64,000 nucleotides of DNA, taken from assembly GCA_942492635.1 (NCBI GenBank), contig CALOFP010000004.1, forward strand, positions 434,001 through 498,000. Direction: 5' to 3'. Below, one piece after another: positions 1-8,842 of this stretch. Every line of letters begins with the position of its first letter. Positions within the stretch are counted from its first letter, which is position 1. The position numbers and the translations under genes were made by a program. This stretch comes from CALOFP01 sp942492635. Its GTDB lineage: Bacteria > UBP6 > UBA1177 > CALOFP01. Under the pieces are notes generated by a model. It was not told the DNA's origin, did no database searches, and saw only the letters and a list, made by a program, of their open reading frames with translations.

Positions 1-1089
1 TCCGTTTTCAGGTACTGTAGGAGGTCTGATTGCAGAAACGAGAAGTCCCTCGTTGCGGAAAAGTTCCGCAAGATTTATTGCAGAGCTGTTGTCTCCGGTG
101 ATCAGGGGAACAATGTGGGTGTCGCCGGCCGTCGGAATTCCGATTTTTTCGACGCATTTTCTTATCCTGCCGGAAATTGTACGCAGTCTTTTTCTTCTCT
201 CCTCCATCTCTTCGGAAAGGTTGAGGATATGTAGAGTCCAGCTTGCGACAATCGGAGGCAGGGCTGTTGTGAATATGAATGGGCGGACAGTGTTGACGAG
301 GAGTGCCTTGACTTTTGAGTCGACTGCGGCGAATGCCCCGAGAGATGCGAGCGCTTTTCCGAAGGTACCTACGATTATGTCGATTTTGTCGACAGTCCCT
401 GTTACTTGACAAAGTCCCAGACCGTTTTCTCCGTAGGCTCCGACTGCGTGAGCTTCATCGATATAGAGAACGGCATCGTAACGATCCCTCAATTCGATAA
501 GTTTTTTAATGTCGGCTCTGTCTCCGTCCATGCTGAAGATGGATTCCGAAATTATGAGAGCGCGTTTTCCATCAGCCCTATTTTTTTTAAGGAGCGATTC
601 AAGATGGTTGTAGTCGCAGTGGCGAAATCGAACAGTTTTTGAACGCGAAAGGAGAGTGCCGTCCACAATGCTTGCGTGATTGAGTTTGTCGGAAAATATG
701 ATGTCGTTTCTTCCCACAAGCGCCGGAATGATGCCGCTGTTTGCGTGGTAACCGCTGTTCAGCAGCAGCGCTTCTTTCCCGTAAAGATCGCCCAGCTTTT
801 TTTCAAGTTCATCCATCGACGGGCTGTTGCCGGTAAGCAGACGGGATGATGTGCTTGAAAAAGCGTAACGGGAAAGGTCTGAATCGACTTCCTTCATAAA
901 TCTCTTGAAAATTTCGGAATCGGACGCGAGACCGAGGTAGTCGTTTGAAGAGAGGTTAAGGAAATTTCGGCCGTCGGATGAGATGTACGGTCCTCGGCGG
1001 TTGTCTGTGGGAACCACTCTTCTCATGCGGTCTGCGGTTACTATTGAATCGAGTGTTGTCTCAACCCATTTTGTGAAATCTCGTACCAT
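1..1089 (-). CDS. bioF: 8-amino-7-oxononanoate synthase (partial, runs off left edge)
   Basis: A PLP-dependent alpha-oxoamine synthase that condenses pimeloyl-ACP or -CoA with L-alanine in biotin synthesis; cytoplasmic. The leftward reading frame is open from ATG 1089 to base 1 (363 residues, so only a short C-terminal piece is missing). Visible landmarks are SSNDYLGL near residue 47, the PLP-ring region DEAHAVGAYG and the Schiff-base lysine in GTFGKALAS. An AAGGAG ribosome site precedes the ATG. bioA lies 17 kb away and birA 10 kb away, so the biotin genes are scattered. The family call (KBL/BioF-type) is firm. The BioF rather than KBL choice rests on overall similarity and the presence of bioA. 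Confidence 0.88.
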   Translation of the reverse strand, partial: MVRDFTKWVETTLDSIVTADRMRRVVPTDNRRGPYISSDGRNFLNLSSNDYLGLASDSEIFKRFMKEVDSDLSRYAFSSTSSRLLTGNSPSMDELEKKLGDLYGKEALLLNSGYHANSGIIPALVGRNDIIFSDKLNHASIVDGTLLSRSKTVRFRHCDYNHLESLLKKNRADGKRALIISESIFSMDGDRADIKKLIELRDRYDAVLYIDEAHAVGAYGENGLGLCQVTGTVDKIDIIVGTFGKALASLGAFAAVDSKVKALLVNTVRPFIFTTALPPIVASWTLHILNLSEEMEERRKRLRTISGRIRKCVEKIGIPTAGDTHIVPLITGDNSSAINLAELFRNEGLLVSAIRPPTVPENG

Positions 1090-1206
1090 AAAAACTCCTT
1101 GAGAATTTCTGGTTTGCAACTGTTCTGAAGTCGGAATCGGGTGGAATATATTTCCTATCTGAATGGATTCCCTATGAACAAATCTATCTGTCTAAGATCG
1201 GATCGG

Positions 1207-1230
1207 GTTGAAAATGAATAGGTTTTCAAC
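1207..1230. promoter_or_regulatory. Inverted repeat in bioF leader
   Basis: GTTGAAAA, 8-nt loop, TTTTCAAC: perfect 8-bp arms inside the transcribed bioF leader. It could be an RNA hairpin or an operator. BirA here has no DNA-binding domain, so it is not the obvious partner. Confidence 0.4.
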
Positions 1231-1276
1231 TCCGGATTCCCCGTTTTTCGACATCTCAAAACAGTGAACGTTCCTA

Positions 1277-1304
1277 ACTATATGCACAAAAAACTCTTTT
1301 GCAA
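1277..1304 (-). promoter_or_regulatory. Promoter for bioF
   Basis: Leftward TTGCAA, 16-bp spacer, TATAGT. Transcription would start near 1270 and give a leader of about 180 nt before bioF. Confidence 0.5.
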
Positions 1305-1637
1305 GGTGAATCTGGTTGTGAATTGATATGCCGAAACGAAAACATCCACCCTCGCTCTTTTAGCAACTATTGGAACCACTCGAAACATCTGGGGCAATTG
1401 TTTATCAAAAGATATTCACGGCATTAGGATATGTTAGAGAAGAATGATCCCGAGAAAATCTTTTTGGACTCATCTTTTTTTTAGAGATAGGATTCCTGAA
1501 TAAAAATAAATAGGTAACAAAAAATAAAATAAAAAGAATAAAAAAAGTTGTTAATGCCAGTTTTGGAATATATAATTGAGCGGTTAAATTTCAAACATCT
1601 TTTTAAGGTATGCGCTTTTCATGGAGGGCAGGTTAAA

Positions 1638-4298
1638 TTGTATAGAGAATACAAGCTGTTGGACAGTCCGCTCACGGTCGAATACATCAAGGTTTTCAGG
1701 GGAGCCTCATTCTTTAGTGAATACCCCACGATTCTGATACGACTCGATCTTGGAGAGTACGACGAGGTTTTTTCAAACTCCATCAAGGGGTTGTATGAGA
1801 AACTGAGAGCGATACTTCCCTCCCTGGTGGAACATAAATGTTCACCCGGCAAAAGGGGAGGGTTCTTTCAACGTGTCCGTCATGGAACACTGCTCGGCCA
1901 CATAATGGAGCATGTGGCCCTTGAGCTTCAGAACCTTGCAGGGATGAATGTTTCCTATGGTAAGACAAGGAGCACTCTAAAAAAAGGTGTCTACAACGTG
2001 GTGATGGGTTTTGAGGATGAGATAGCCGGACTTTTCGCTGCCAAGGCGGCCTTTAACTTGGTGACGTCGTTGCTTATCGGTACTCCGTTCGATGTCGATG
2101 CGATTATTGCGACTCTCATAGAAATAAGGGAGGAGCGCCTTCTCGGGCCAAGTACCCGTGCGATTGTGGATGAAGCTGACAAGCGTGGAATTCCATGGCA
2201 GAGACTTGACGAGTACAACCTTGTCCAGCTGGGAACAGGTAAGTATGCGAAGAGAATAAAGGCGACTATCACCGGCAACACAAGCTTAGTCGGTGTCGAA
2301 ATGGCTGAGAACAAGTTGTTCACATGCAGAATGCTGAAAGATTCGGGCATTCCTGTTCCGGAAACCACCGAAGCTCACTCTTGTGAAGAACTATTCGAGT
2401 TTGCAGAAAAATTCCACGGTCCAGTTGTGTTGAAACCTTTGAACGGTTCTTTCGGACGCGGACTCAGAAAGGGCCTGGAAAATAAAGAGCAGTTGAAGTC
2501 GGCATACGATAAACTGTCAGATAAAGAAGAACGGGTTCTCTGTCAGCGGGAGGTGACCGGGAAAACCTACAGGCTTCTCGTGATCAACTACTCCTTTGTG
2601 GCAGCCGTTGAATTGGAAGCGCCTTATATCGTGGGTGACGGGGAAAAAACCTTAGTCGAGCTGATTGAGAAGCTCAACGGTGAGCAAGGAAGGGAAGTGG
2701 GAGACAAAGGGTCTCTTTCTATAGTCAATTTCGACGATCTTACTGCCGATATTCTGGAAGAGAGAGGAATGGACGGAACATCTGTACCGGAAGCCGGTGA
2801 GATGATCATACTTAAAAATTCGGGGAACCCCAGACTCGGAGGAAAGGCAACCGATGTTACGGATCTGGTTCATCCCTACAACATCTTCTGTGCCGAAAGA
2901 GCTGCAAAAGCCCTCGAACTGGATGTCGCCGGAGTCGACATCGTTTCACCGTCCATCGAATGTCCTATTAATGAAAATGGAGGAAAAGTTCTCGGTGTAA
3001 GTGCGGCTCCAGATTTTCGCATGCATCACTCTCCATGGAAGGGCGTTTCGAGAAATGCGGCAGGTTCTTTCGTAGACACCCTCTTCCCTGAGGGTTCGCC
3101 AACGAGAATTCCGCTGTTTTCGGTTACAGGATCTGCAGGAAAAACAATAGCAGTCAACCTCATAAAGCATGTCCTGAAACAGAGGGGGCTTACTGTTGGA
3201 AATACAAGTACGGAAGGCCTGTATGTTGACGACGTCTGCCTTGTTGAGGGTGATACCACCTATAGCGAACACGTATCCATGCTTCTTAAGGACAAATCCA
3301 TCGAATGCGCAATTCTTGAAACTTCGAGAGAGGGAATACTGAGAAGCGGGTTAGGATATAAATTTGCTGATTTCGGCATAGTGTTGAACATGTTCAATGA
3401 ACATATAGGGAAGGATGACATCGAATTTCTCGAAGATATGGCCTATGCGAAAGCCGTGGTAGCGGAGCAGGTGTATGACGGAGGATTTGCTGTCCTCAAC
3501 GCGGATGATGCGTTGATAATTGAAATGATGGACAGGGCCTACAGCAATGTGGCTCTTTTTTCAAGAGACTATCAGAACAAGATTCTCAGGGAACATACAG
3601 ACAATGGCGGACTCGGTGTGGTTCTTGACGGTTGCAAGTTGATAATTCTTCATCAGCGCGATAGGAAGTGGATTGCCGACTTGAGTGATATTCCGCTTAC
3701 ATTCGGATCGAGAGCGGAAGCCATGTATGATTCACTTCTGGCAGCAACGGCAGCCCTGTTCGCCTTCGGGATGAATCCGGATGAATTGAGGGCGGGTCTC
3801 ACAACTTTCATTCCTGATCGAAAAAATCTTCCCGGAAGAATGAACATGATGGAAATCAGAGATTTCAAAGTTCTTCTGGACTACGCCCACAACGTAATTT
3901 CCATGGAGTATCTGCGGCAGTTTCTCGCCTCATTTTCAGGAACAATCAGAGGCGTTGTCGACGTGCCTGGTGACAAGAGCGATGAAGAGATCAGAGAAAT
4001 AGGTAAAAAGGCTTGGGAGAGCTATGATTTCCTCTACTTCTACGAAGGGCACGACATGAGGGGAAGGAAAGAAGGAGAAATTGTAACTCTTTTGAAGGAG
4101 GGTGCCCTTCAGGGCGGAGCCGGAGAGGAAAAGATCCGTCTTTTCAATAAACCGGAGGCAGCATGGACCGCAGGCCTGGAAGCTTCAGGGGCCGGAGATA
4201 CGGTTGTAATCCTTAGCGGTAGAAGTGGAGAGAGTATTGAAGCGATAGACCGGTTCGTCGCCGCGAAAATCAACCTTGAATCGGAGGGTGAGCTATGA
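1638..4298 (+). CDS. cphA: Cyanophycin synthetase, Mur-ligase-competent paralogue with degenerate ATP-grasp site
   Basis: CphA polymerises Asp and Arg into cyanophycin; in the family the ATP-grasp domain adds Asp and the Mur-ligase domain adds Arg. This 886-aa protein has the full three-domain layout: N domain (about 1-170, with HIMEH at 88-92), ATP-grasp (about 190-470) and Mur-ligase (about 490-886). The Mur part keeps the P-loop GSAGKT (498-503), LETSREGIL, the EHIG histidine, AVLNADD and DYAHN. In the ATP-grasp part the usual EVNAAPG reads GVSAAPD (453-459), so the Glu and Asn metal ligands are Gly and Ser. The NLS-GG loop and the VER motif are also altered. Start TTG 1638 is chosen because GGAGGG lies 9 nt upstream; ATG 1554 is the alternative. 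It overlaps cphB by 4 bp. Confidence 0.9.
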   Translation: MYREYKLLDSPLTVEYIKVFRGASFFSEYPTILIRLDLGEYDEVFSNSIKGLYEKLRAILPSLVEHKCSPGKRGGFFQRVRHGTLLGHIMEHVALELQNLAGMNVSYGKTRSTLKKGVYNVVMGFEDEIAGLFAAKAAFNLVTSLLIGTPFDVDAIIATLIEIREERLLGPSTRAIVDEADKRGIPWQRLDEYNLVQLGTGKYAKRIKATITGNTSLVGVEMAENKLFTCRMLKDSGIPVPETTEAHSCEELFEFAEKFHGPVVLKPLNGSFGRGLRKGLENKEQLKSAYDKLSDKEERVLCQREVTGKTYRLLVINYSFVAAVELEAPYIVGDGEKTLVELIEKLNGEQGREVGDKGSLSIVNFDDLTADILEERGMDGTSVPEAGEMIILKNSGNPRLGGKATDVTDLVHPYNIFCAERAAKALELDVAGVDIVSPSIECPINENGGKVLGVSAAPDFRMHHSPWKGVSRNAAGSFVDTLFPEGSPTRIPLFSVTGSAGKTIAVNLIKHVLKQRGLTVGNTSTEGLYVDDVCLVEGDTTYSEHVSMLLKDKSIECAILETSREGILRSGLGYKFADFGIVLNMFNEHIGKDDIEFLEDMAYAKAVVAEQVYDGGFAVLNADDALIIEMMDRAYSNVALFSRDYQNKILREHTDNGGLGVVLDGCKLIILHQRDRKWIADLSDIPLTFGSRAEAMYDSLLAATAALFAFGMNPDELRAGLTTFIPDRKNLPGRMNMMEIRDFKVLLDYAHNVISMEYLRQFLASFSGTIRGVVDVPGDKSDEEIREIGKKAWESYDFLYFYEGHDMRGRKEGEIVTLLKEGALQGGAGEEKIRLFNKPEAAWTAGLEASGAGDTVVILSGRSGESIEAIDRFVAAKINLESEGEL

Positions 4299-5152
4299 CG
4301 AGGAAAAAGAAGACAAGGAATTGCCTGACTCTTGTCGGCGGAGCGGAAGACCGGAAGAGGGATAAGAATGTACTCAAGAGGATGCTCGAACTTTCGGGTG
4401 CCAAAAACATAATCGTAATACCGACAGCCTCTTTCTATCCTAAGGAGATGGCAAGTGATTACTACTACGCCTTCAAAGATCTGGGAGCAAGAAGTGTTGA
4501 GTCTTTTGACATAAGATACCGGGATGAAGCTGATCGTATAGAATACTTTGCAAAGCTGGAGAAGGCTGATCTCGTGTTTTTCAGCGGTGGAGACCAGGTG
4601 AAACTGGTAAGGACGATAGGTAACACCAGGCTTCTTTCAAGGATAAAGGAGCGCTACTTCAATGGAACACTCTCAGTCGGAGGAAGCAGCGCCGGAAGTG
4701 CAGCAGCGAGCGATCCTATGATTTATGACGGAGACGGTCGCGGTTTCTACAAGGGAGCCATAAATTTCAGCAACGGATTCGGATTCATCGATAACGTTAT
4801 AATCGATACTCACTTCATGGAGAGGAACAGGATTCCGAGGCTTGTTCAGTTTCTTGTTACCGGTCATGCCCACAAGGCGTTGGGGATCGGCGAGGACACT
4901 GCGGTTCTATACACACCGTCTACAGGAAAGTGCGAGGTGGTTGGCAGTGGAATGGTGGCGGCTATCGACACCGAGAGAGTACGCTATAGTAATTTTCACG
5001 ACATCGAGCACGATGAACTGATCTGCGTTGACGGTCTTCGGATCAGCTTTCTGTCACCGGGGACCCTATTCAATCTTAAAAAGTGGAAAGTCCATATCTC
5101 CCGTCAGGAGAAAAAGGAAATCATGGATTCATTTATTAAAACCTTAGGCTGA
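4295..5152 (+). CDS. cphB: Cyanophycinase (peptidase family S51)
   Basis: An exo-peptidase that cuts cyanophycin to beta-Asp-Arg dipeptides. 285 aa, within the usual cyanophycinase length. It has the family order: N-terminal LVGGAED, IPTASFYP, then FFSGGDQ and the nucleophile elbow GGSSAGSAA with the catalytic serine (family norm GGTSAGA), followed by DTHFMERNR and GIGEDTA. No signal peptide, so it acts inside the cell on granules. Its ATG overlaps the TGA of cphA (ATGA), so the two are translationally coupled; the second synthetase starts 16 bp downstream. Confidence 0.92.
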   Translation: MTRKKKTRNCLTLVGGAEDRKRDKNVLKRMLELSGAKNIIVIPTASFYPKEMASDYYYAFKDLGARSVESFDIRYRDEADRIEYFAKLEKADLVFFSGGDQVKLVRTIGNTRLLSRIKERYFNGTLSVGGSSAGSAAASDPMIYDGDGRGFYKGAINFSNGFGFIDNVIIDTHFMERNRIPRLVQFLVTGHAHKALGIGEDTAVLYTPSTGKCEVVGSGMVAAIDTERVRYSNFHDIEHDELICVDGLRISFLSPGTLFNLKKWKVHISRQEKKEIMDSFIKTLG

Positions 5153-5168
5153 AAAGGTGGAGTGAAAG

Positions 5169-7169
5169 ATGAAAAAAGATTTTACCCTCAGCAAGTTTTA
5201 CTCTTATTCCGGTCCCAATTACTATCTGGATCGGCAGGCATTAGTCTTCAATGTATTTATAGATCCCGAAGGACCGATGGTGTCACACTACAGAGACGAA
5301 ATAGTTTCACGATTTCCCCTTCTTGAGGAATCTTACCCAGACCGGGTTGTCGACCTTTTTGCGAGAGTTCTTGTCCAGGTTCTGAAAATGGATATGGATC
5401 TTTTCCTAAGGCGCTATTCGATAGACCTTGATGAAGATGAGTATGCAATTGCGTTGGAATATCTGGACGAATATGTCGCCAGGGAAGCGGTCTACTTTGT
5501 CCGTGACTGGTTTCTTTCCATGAACGGAGAGATTATGGATTTTGACTTCGAGAAGGAGTTTAACGATCTTAAGAAGATTTTCGACAAGACAATTTTCGGG
5601 GGGCCGACAATATATTCTCTCATAGAGGGAGCTATCAACAGAAAAATAAATGTCCACTATCTTCCAGAGGAGAACCAGTTCCAGTTTGGGTACGGTAAAA
5701 AACAGATAAGGGGACGTTCCACAACCATCCATATAGACAGTGTCAAGGATACGGAGTTCACCTCATACAAGGATATGGTTGGCGAGTTTCTTGAGCTGTG
5801 CCAGTTCCCCACACCGAAGGGCGTTGTCTGTTTCAGGGAGGATGACGCGGTTGAAGAGGCTCTTGCGATAGGTTTTCCGGTTGTTGTCAAGCCGGTAGCC
5901 GGGCACAAGGGACAGGGGGTTGTAACAGCAATCGAATCAGAATCGGAAGTGAGAAAGGCGTATAAAAATATTGAGGATCATGCCGAAAAAGAGGGCGTTA
6001 CCTTTGACGGAGCTCTTGTTCAGGAGATGATCTACGGATTCGATCACAGAATTCTCACAGTCGGCGGAAAGTATGCAGCATGTCTGAAGAGGGTTCCGGC
6101 CTATGTTGTGGGCAACGGTAAAGATACGATTGAGAAGTTGATAGAGGTTGAAAACGACAAGGATATCAGGATAGACAACAACCGTTCCCCTCTTGCAAAG
6201 ATTGTGATTGATGACGATCTGACCGATTACCTCGAACTGCAGGGTCTTTCTCTCGAATCCGTTCCTGCGGATGAAGAGAAGATCACTCTCCGCAGGGTCG
6301 CAAACATCTCTGCAGGCGGAGTTTCAATAAACGTGACGGATGAAATTCATCCTGACAATATCAGACTGGTCGAGCATATCGCGAAATTCTTGAAGGTAAC
6401 CATCCTCGGAATCGATGTACTTGCACGGGATATCTCTAAATCCTGGAGGGATGGAGATTTCGGAATTATTGAGATAAATGCGGGGCCTGGAGTTTTCATG
6501 CATCTTGCCCCTGCCTACGGCGGTGCTGTTGATGTTCCGGGAATTGTTATGGAGCACCTTTTTGGAAAGGTGGAAGGATTTGACAGGATTCCCATAATTG
6601 TAGGTAACAGGATTTCGGATAACCTCTTCAGCATGCTAACTTCAAAGCTTCAGGAATATAAGAGGGATGTAGAGGTGAGCACCCTCAGAGAGGACGGCAT
6701 ATACATAAACGGAGACTACTTCACAAAAAATCCCCACCACGATAAAAATTGCCAGATTCTTTTCAGAAACAGGAACCTGGATTTTGCTATGCTTAATCAT
6801 TCAAGTGAAAACATCCACGATCATGGCATTTGGCATCAGGGACACGACGTCGCAATTCTTGATCGTCCCAATTACGCGGAGGAGGTTCTCCGAAGGGACG
6901 TACTGCCGGGCGGAATTCTTCTGGAGATCACCGAAAATCTGGATGATGTTTCGGATGAAGGTCTCGATCTATCCATGTACAAAGACGGGGAGAAATTGGA
7001 AAGCAGGAGAATTGAGAAGGCCGAGGAACTGGACACAGGCATTCTGGAACTTCTTGATCCCCATTTGCAGGAACTTCTTTTCAAGTACGATTGCTACCTG
7101 CGTATTGAAAATACTCCGCAGCACCTTGAGCTGAACGCGGAATTCGTAAAGCAGATCAATTCGAACTAG
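5169..7169 (+). CDS. CphA-like protein with intact ATP-grasp and truncated, P-loop-less Mur domain
   Basis: A 666-aa paralogue of cyanophycin synthetase, about 220 aa shorter than its neighbour. A divergent N domain (1-190) is followed by an ATP-grasp domain with all landmarks: KPVAGHKGQGV (241-251), QEMIYGFDHR, KRVPAYVVGNG, LRRVANISAGG, GIDVLARDI and EINAGPG (E435, N437). The Mur-like part begins at RIPIIVGNRISDN (474-486), where GTNGKTT is expected, so the P-loop Lys/Thr are gone. LETA reads LNHS, and the Mur C-terminal domain is missing. The architecture resembles cyanobacterial CphA2, but the tandem with a reciprocally damaged CphA suggests it supplies the Asp-ligating site. Ribosome site AAGGTGGAG precedes ATG 5169. 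Confidence 0.85.
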   Translation: MKKDFTLSKFYSYSGPNYYLDRQALVFNVFIDPEGPMVSHYRDEIVSRFPLLEESYPDRVVDLFARVLVQVLKMDMDLFLRRYSIDLDEDEYAIALEYLDEYVAREAVYFVRDWFLSMNGEIMDFDFEKEFNDLKKIFDKTIFGGPTIYSLIEGAINRKINVHYLPEENQFQFGYGKKQIRGRSTTIHIDSVKDTEFTSYKDMVGEFLELCQFPTPKGVVCFREDDAVEEALAIGFPVVVKPVAGHKGQGVVTAIESESEVRKAYKNIEDHAEKEGVTFDGALVQEMIYGFDHRILTVGGKYAACLKRVPAYVVGNGKDTIEKLIEVENDKDIRIDNNRSPLAKIVIDDDLTDYLELQGLSLESVPADEEKITLRRVANISAGGVSINVTDEIHPDNIRLVEHIAKFLKVTILGIDVLARDISKSWRDGDFGIIEINAGPGVFMHLAPAYGGAVDVPGIVMEHLFGKVEGFDRIPIIVGNRISDNLFSMLTSKLQEYKRDVEVSTLREDGIYINGDYFTKNPHHDKNCQILFRNRNLDFAMLNHSSENIHDHGIWHQGHDVAILDRPNYAEEVLRRDVLPGGILLEITENLDDVSDEGLDLSMYKDGEKLESRRIEKAEELDTGILELLDPHLQELLFKYDCYLRIENTPQHLELNAEFVKQINSN

Positions 7170-7179
7170 GGAGGGGTAA

Positions 7180-8334
7180 ATGATACTTTTTAAAGGATGT
7201 GAGGTCTATTCACCGGAATATCTGGGGGTTCGCGATGTTCTTGTCGCAGGAGGAAAGATCGTTGCAGTGGAAGAAGATATCGACGCTCCCTACATTCTCA
7301 ACTGTGAGATAGTGGTTGCCGAGGGATACAAACTTCTCCCCGGACTTATCGACTGTCACGTTCACATTGCCGGTGCCGGTGGAGAGGGCGGTCCCTCTAC
7401 AAGAACTCCGGAAATGAAGTTGTCCCATCTTCTTGAGGCCGGAGTAACAACGGTCGTCGGCTGCCTCGGTACAGACGGATTCACTAGAAATGTGGAATCC
7501 GTTTTGATGAAAGCCAAAAGTCTTCGAAGCCAGGGTGTTTCGGCATACATCTACACGGGAGCCTACCAGGTTCCGACACCTACAATAACCGGTGAGGCCG
7601 GAAGGGATGTTGCGATCATAGATGAGGTTATAGGGGTGGGTGAAATTTCCATAAGCGATCACAGATCATCTTTTCCATCCACATCGGAACTTATTCGGAT
7701 TGCGGAACATGCAAGAGTGGGTGGAATGCTCGGGGGAAAGGCCGGAATAGTGAATATTCATATGGGGGACGCGAAAAATCCCTTCGGTCCTATTGTTGAC
7801 GCCGTCGAAAAGAGCGAGCTGCCCTATTCACAATTCCTTCCCACGCATATAAACCGTAACGACTACATTTTCGAAGACGCAAAACGCTACGGCAAAAAGG
7901 GATATGTGGATATTACGGCAAGTTCATATCCCTACTTTCCCGATATCGAGATAAAGCCCTCGAAAGCTGTTACACAGCTTCTTGAGGCTGGAGTTCCTTT
8001 GGAGCACATCACAATGAGTTCGGACGGCAACGGATCTCTTCCCGATTTTGATGAAAACGGAAACCTTGTGAAACTGGAGATGGGGCTTCCCAGTTCTCTC
8101 CTCAGGGAGATCGTTGATGCTGTCGAAGAGGGTGTTCCGTTGGAAAAGATTTTGAAAACGGTTACTTCCAATGTGGCAGATATATTGAAGTTGAAGTCGA
8201 AGGGAAGAATTTCCGTCGGATGTGATGCCGATCTCGTGCTTCTGGATGAAAAATTCAACATATCCCACATGGTTTCAATGGGAGAATTCATGGTTCGCGA
8301 AGGCGCCATGGTGAAACTTGGAAATTACGAGTAG
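7180..8334 (+). CDS. iadA: Isoaspartyl (beta-aspartyl) dipeptidase
   Basis: A metal-dependent amidohydrolase that splits beta-aspartyl dipeptides. 384 aa, typical for IadA (about 390). Seen: N-terminal beta-sandwich with LPGLIDCHVH, whose HxH starts the binuclear metal site; GAGGEGGPSTRTPE; EISISDHRSS; NIHMGD; PTHINR; and the late MSSDGNGS aspartate, followed by a C-terminal GCDADLVLLD strand. It lies 10 bp after the second CphA-like gene with GGGAGGGG upstream. Placed after cyanophycinase, its obvious substrate is beta-Asp-Arg, giving free Asp and Arg. It is the last gene of the operon; no strong terminator follows. Confidence 0.9.
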   Translation: MILFKGCEVYSPEYLGVRDVLVAGGKIVAVEEDIDAPYILNCEIVVAEGYKLLPGLIDCHVHIAGAGGEGGPSTRTPEMKLSHLLEAGVTTVVGCLGTDGFTRNVESVLMKAKSLRSQGVSAYIYTGAYQVPTPTITGEAGRDVAIIDEVIGVGEISISDHRSSFPSTSELIRIAEHARVGGMLGGKAGIVNIHMGDAKNPFGPIVDAVEKSELPYSQFLPTHINRNDYIFEDAKRYGKKGYVDITASSYPYFPDIEIKPSKAVTQLLEAGVPLEHITMSSDGNGSLPDFDENGNLVKLEMGLPSSLLREIVDAVEEGVPLEKILKTVTSNVADILKLKSKGRISVGCDADLVLLDEKFNISHMVSMGEFMVREGAMVKLGNYE

Positions 8335-8598
8335 TCGGGAATCAATAAAGAACTCATATTTGCTTCTTTACTAGTATTTTAAGTCGATCAAAATCAAACA
8401 AAAGTCTTTATCCTGAAAAGAGCTGAGCACATTTACATATGAAGGGGAATATTACGCTCGATATCTGGGCAGGAATAGTTTTATGATCGAGATCCTGTCT
8501 GAATTATCTGAAATAAAAATATCGAGCTGCGGGAGTCGGATGAATTGGTTGAGGAGAAGAAATCCGAGGCTAAACAGATCTTTTCTTCTCGGAGATGA

Positions 8599-8775
8599 TT
8601 ATTTTTTAATTTTGAATGCGGCATAAACAACTCCACAGTATGGGTTTTAACTGATATCTCCGATCGATTTCGTTTGGAAAAAATTATCTGCCCCATCTTT
8701 CTGTTTCATGGAGACAACTTGCATCCGTGGGAAGGTGGAAAAATTTTTGAAAAGATTATTGGAATTTTGAAATAG
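8599..8775 (+). pseudogene. Possible remnant of an alpha/beta-hydrolase C-terminus
   Basis: An open stretch between TGA 8596 and TAG 8773 ends in residues resembling the acid-strand region of alpha/beta hydrolases (LEKIICPIFLFHGDN, then an amphipathic C-terminal helix). It has no start codon with a ribosome site, and the matching upstream part is not found in one frame. An unrelated short peptide would look similar, so the call is weak. Confidence 0.25.
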
Positions 8776-8800
8776 AGAAGGTGCTTACGGCAAAAAAAAA

Positions 8801-8821
8801 CCCCTCCGGAGAGGGGTTTTT
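8801..8821 (-). terminator. Intrinsic terminator of the ferredoxin gene
   Basis: CCCCTC-CGGA-GAGGGG stem flanked by an A-run on the left and a T-run on the right, so it can work in both directions. It sits 22 bp past the leftward ferredoxin stop. Confidence 0.85.
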
Positions 8822-8842
8822 GAATCCTGGAATTTTGAGCTC

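Larger units (their letters stand above)
1090..1637. other. Divergent intergenic region bioF/cphA
   Basis: No convincing gene. It holds the bioF promoter and inverted repeat and an AT-rich stretch before cphA. A weak rightward promoter candidate is TTGGAC (1464-1469), 16 bp, GATAGG (1486-1491). The open frame continues upstream of the chosen cphA start to TTG 1548 and ATG 1554, but those codons lack a good ribosome site. Confidence 0.5.
8335..8842. other. Gene-poor region after the cyanophycin operon
   Basis: No intact gene. It contains only a weak hairpin near 8346-8370 (TAAAGAA/TTCTTTA), a possible hydrolase remnant ending at 8775, and the ferredoxin terminator at 8801-8816. Confidence 0.5.

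Noticed and set aside
8481..8696. Leftward 71-aa open frame in the region after iadA
   Set aside because: No ribosome site, low-complexity Ser-rich end, and it runs antisense to the possible hydrolase remnant.
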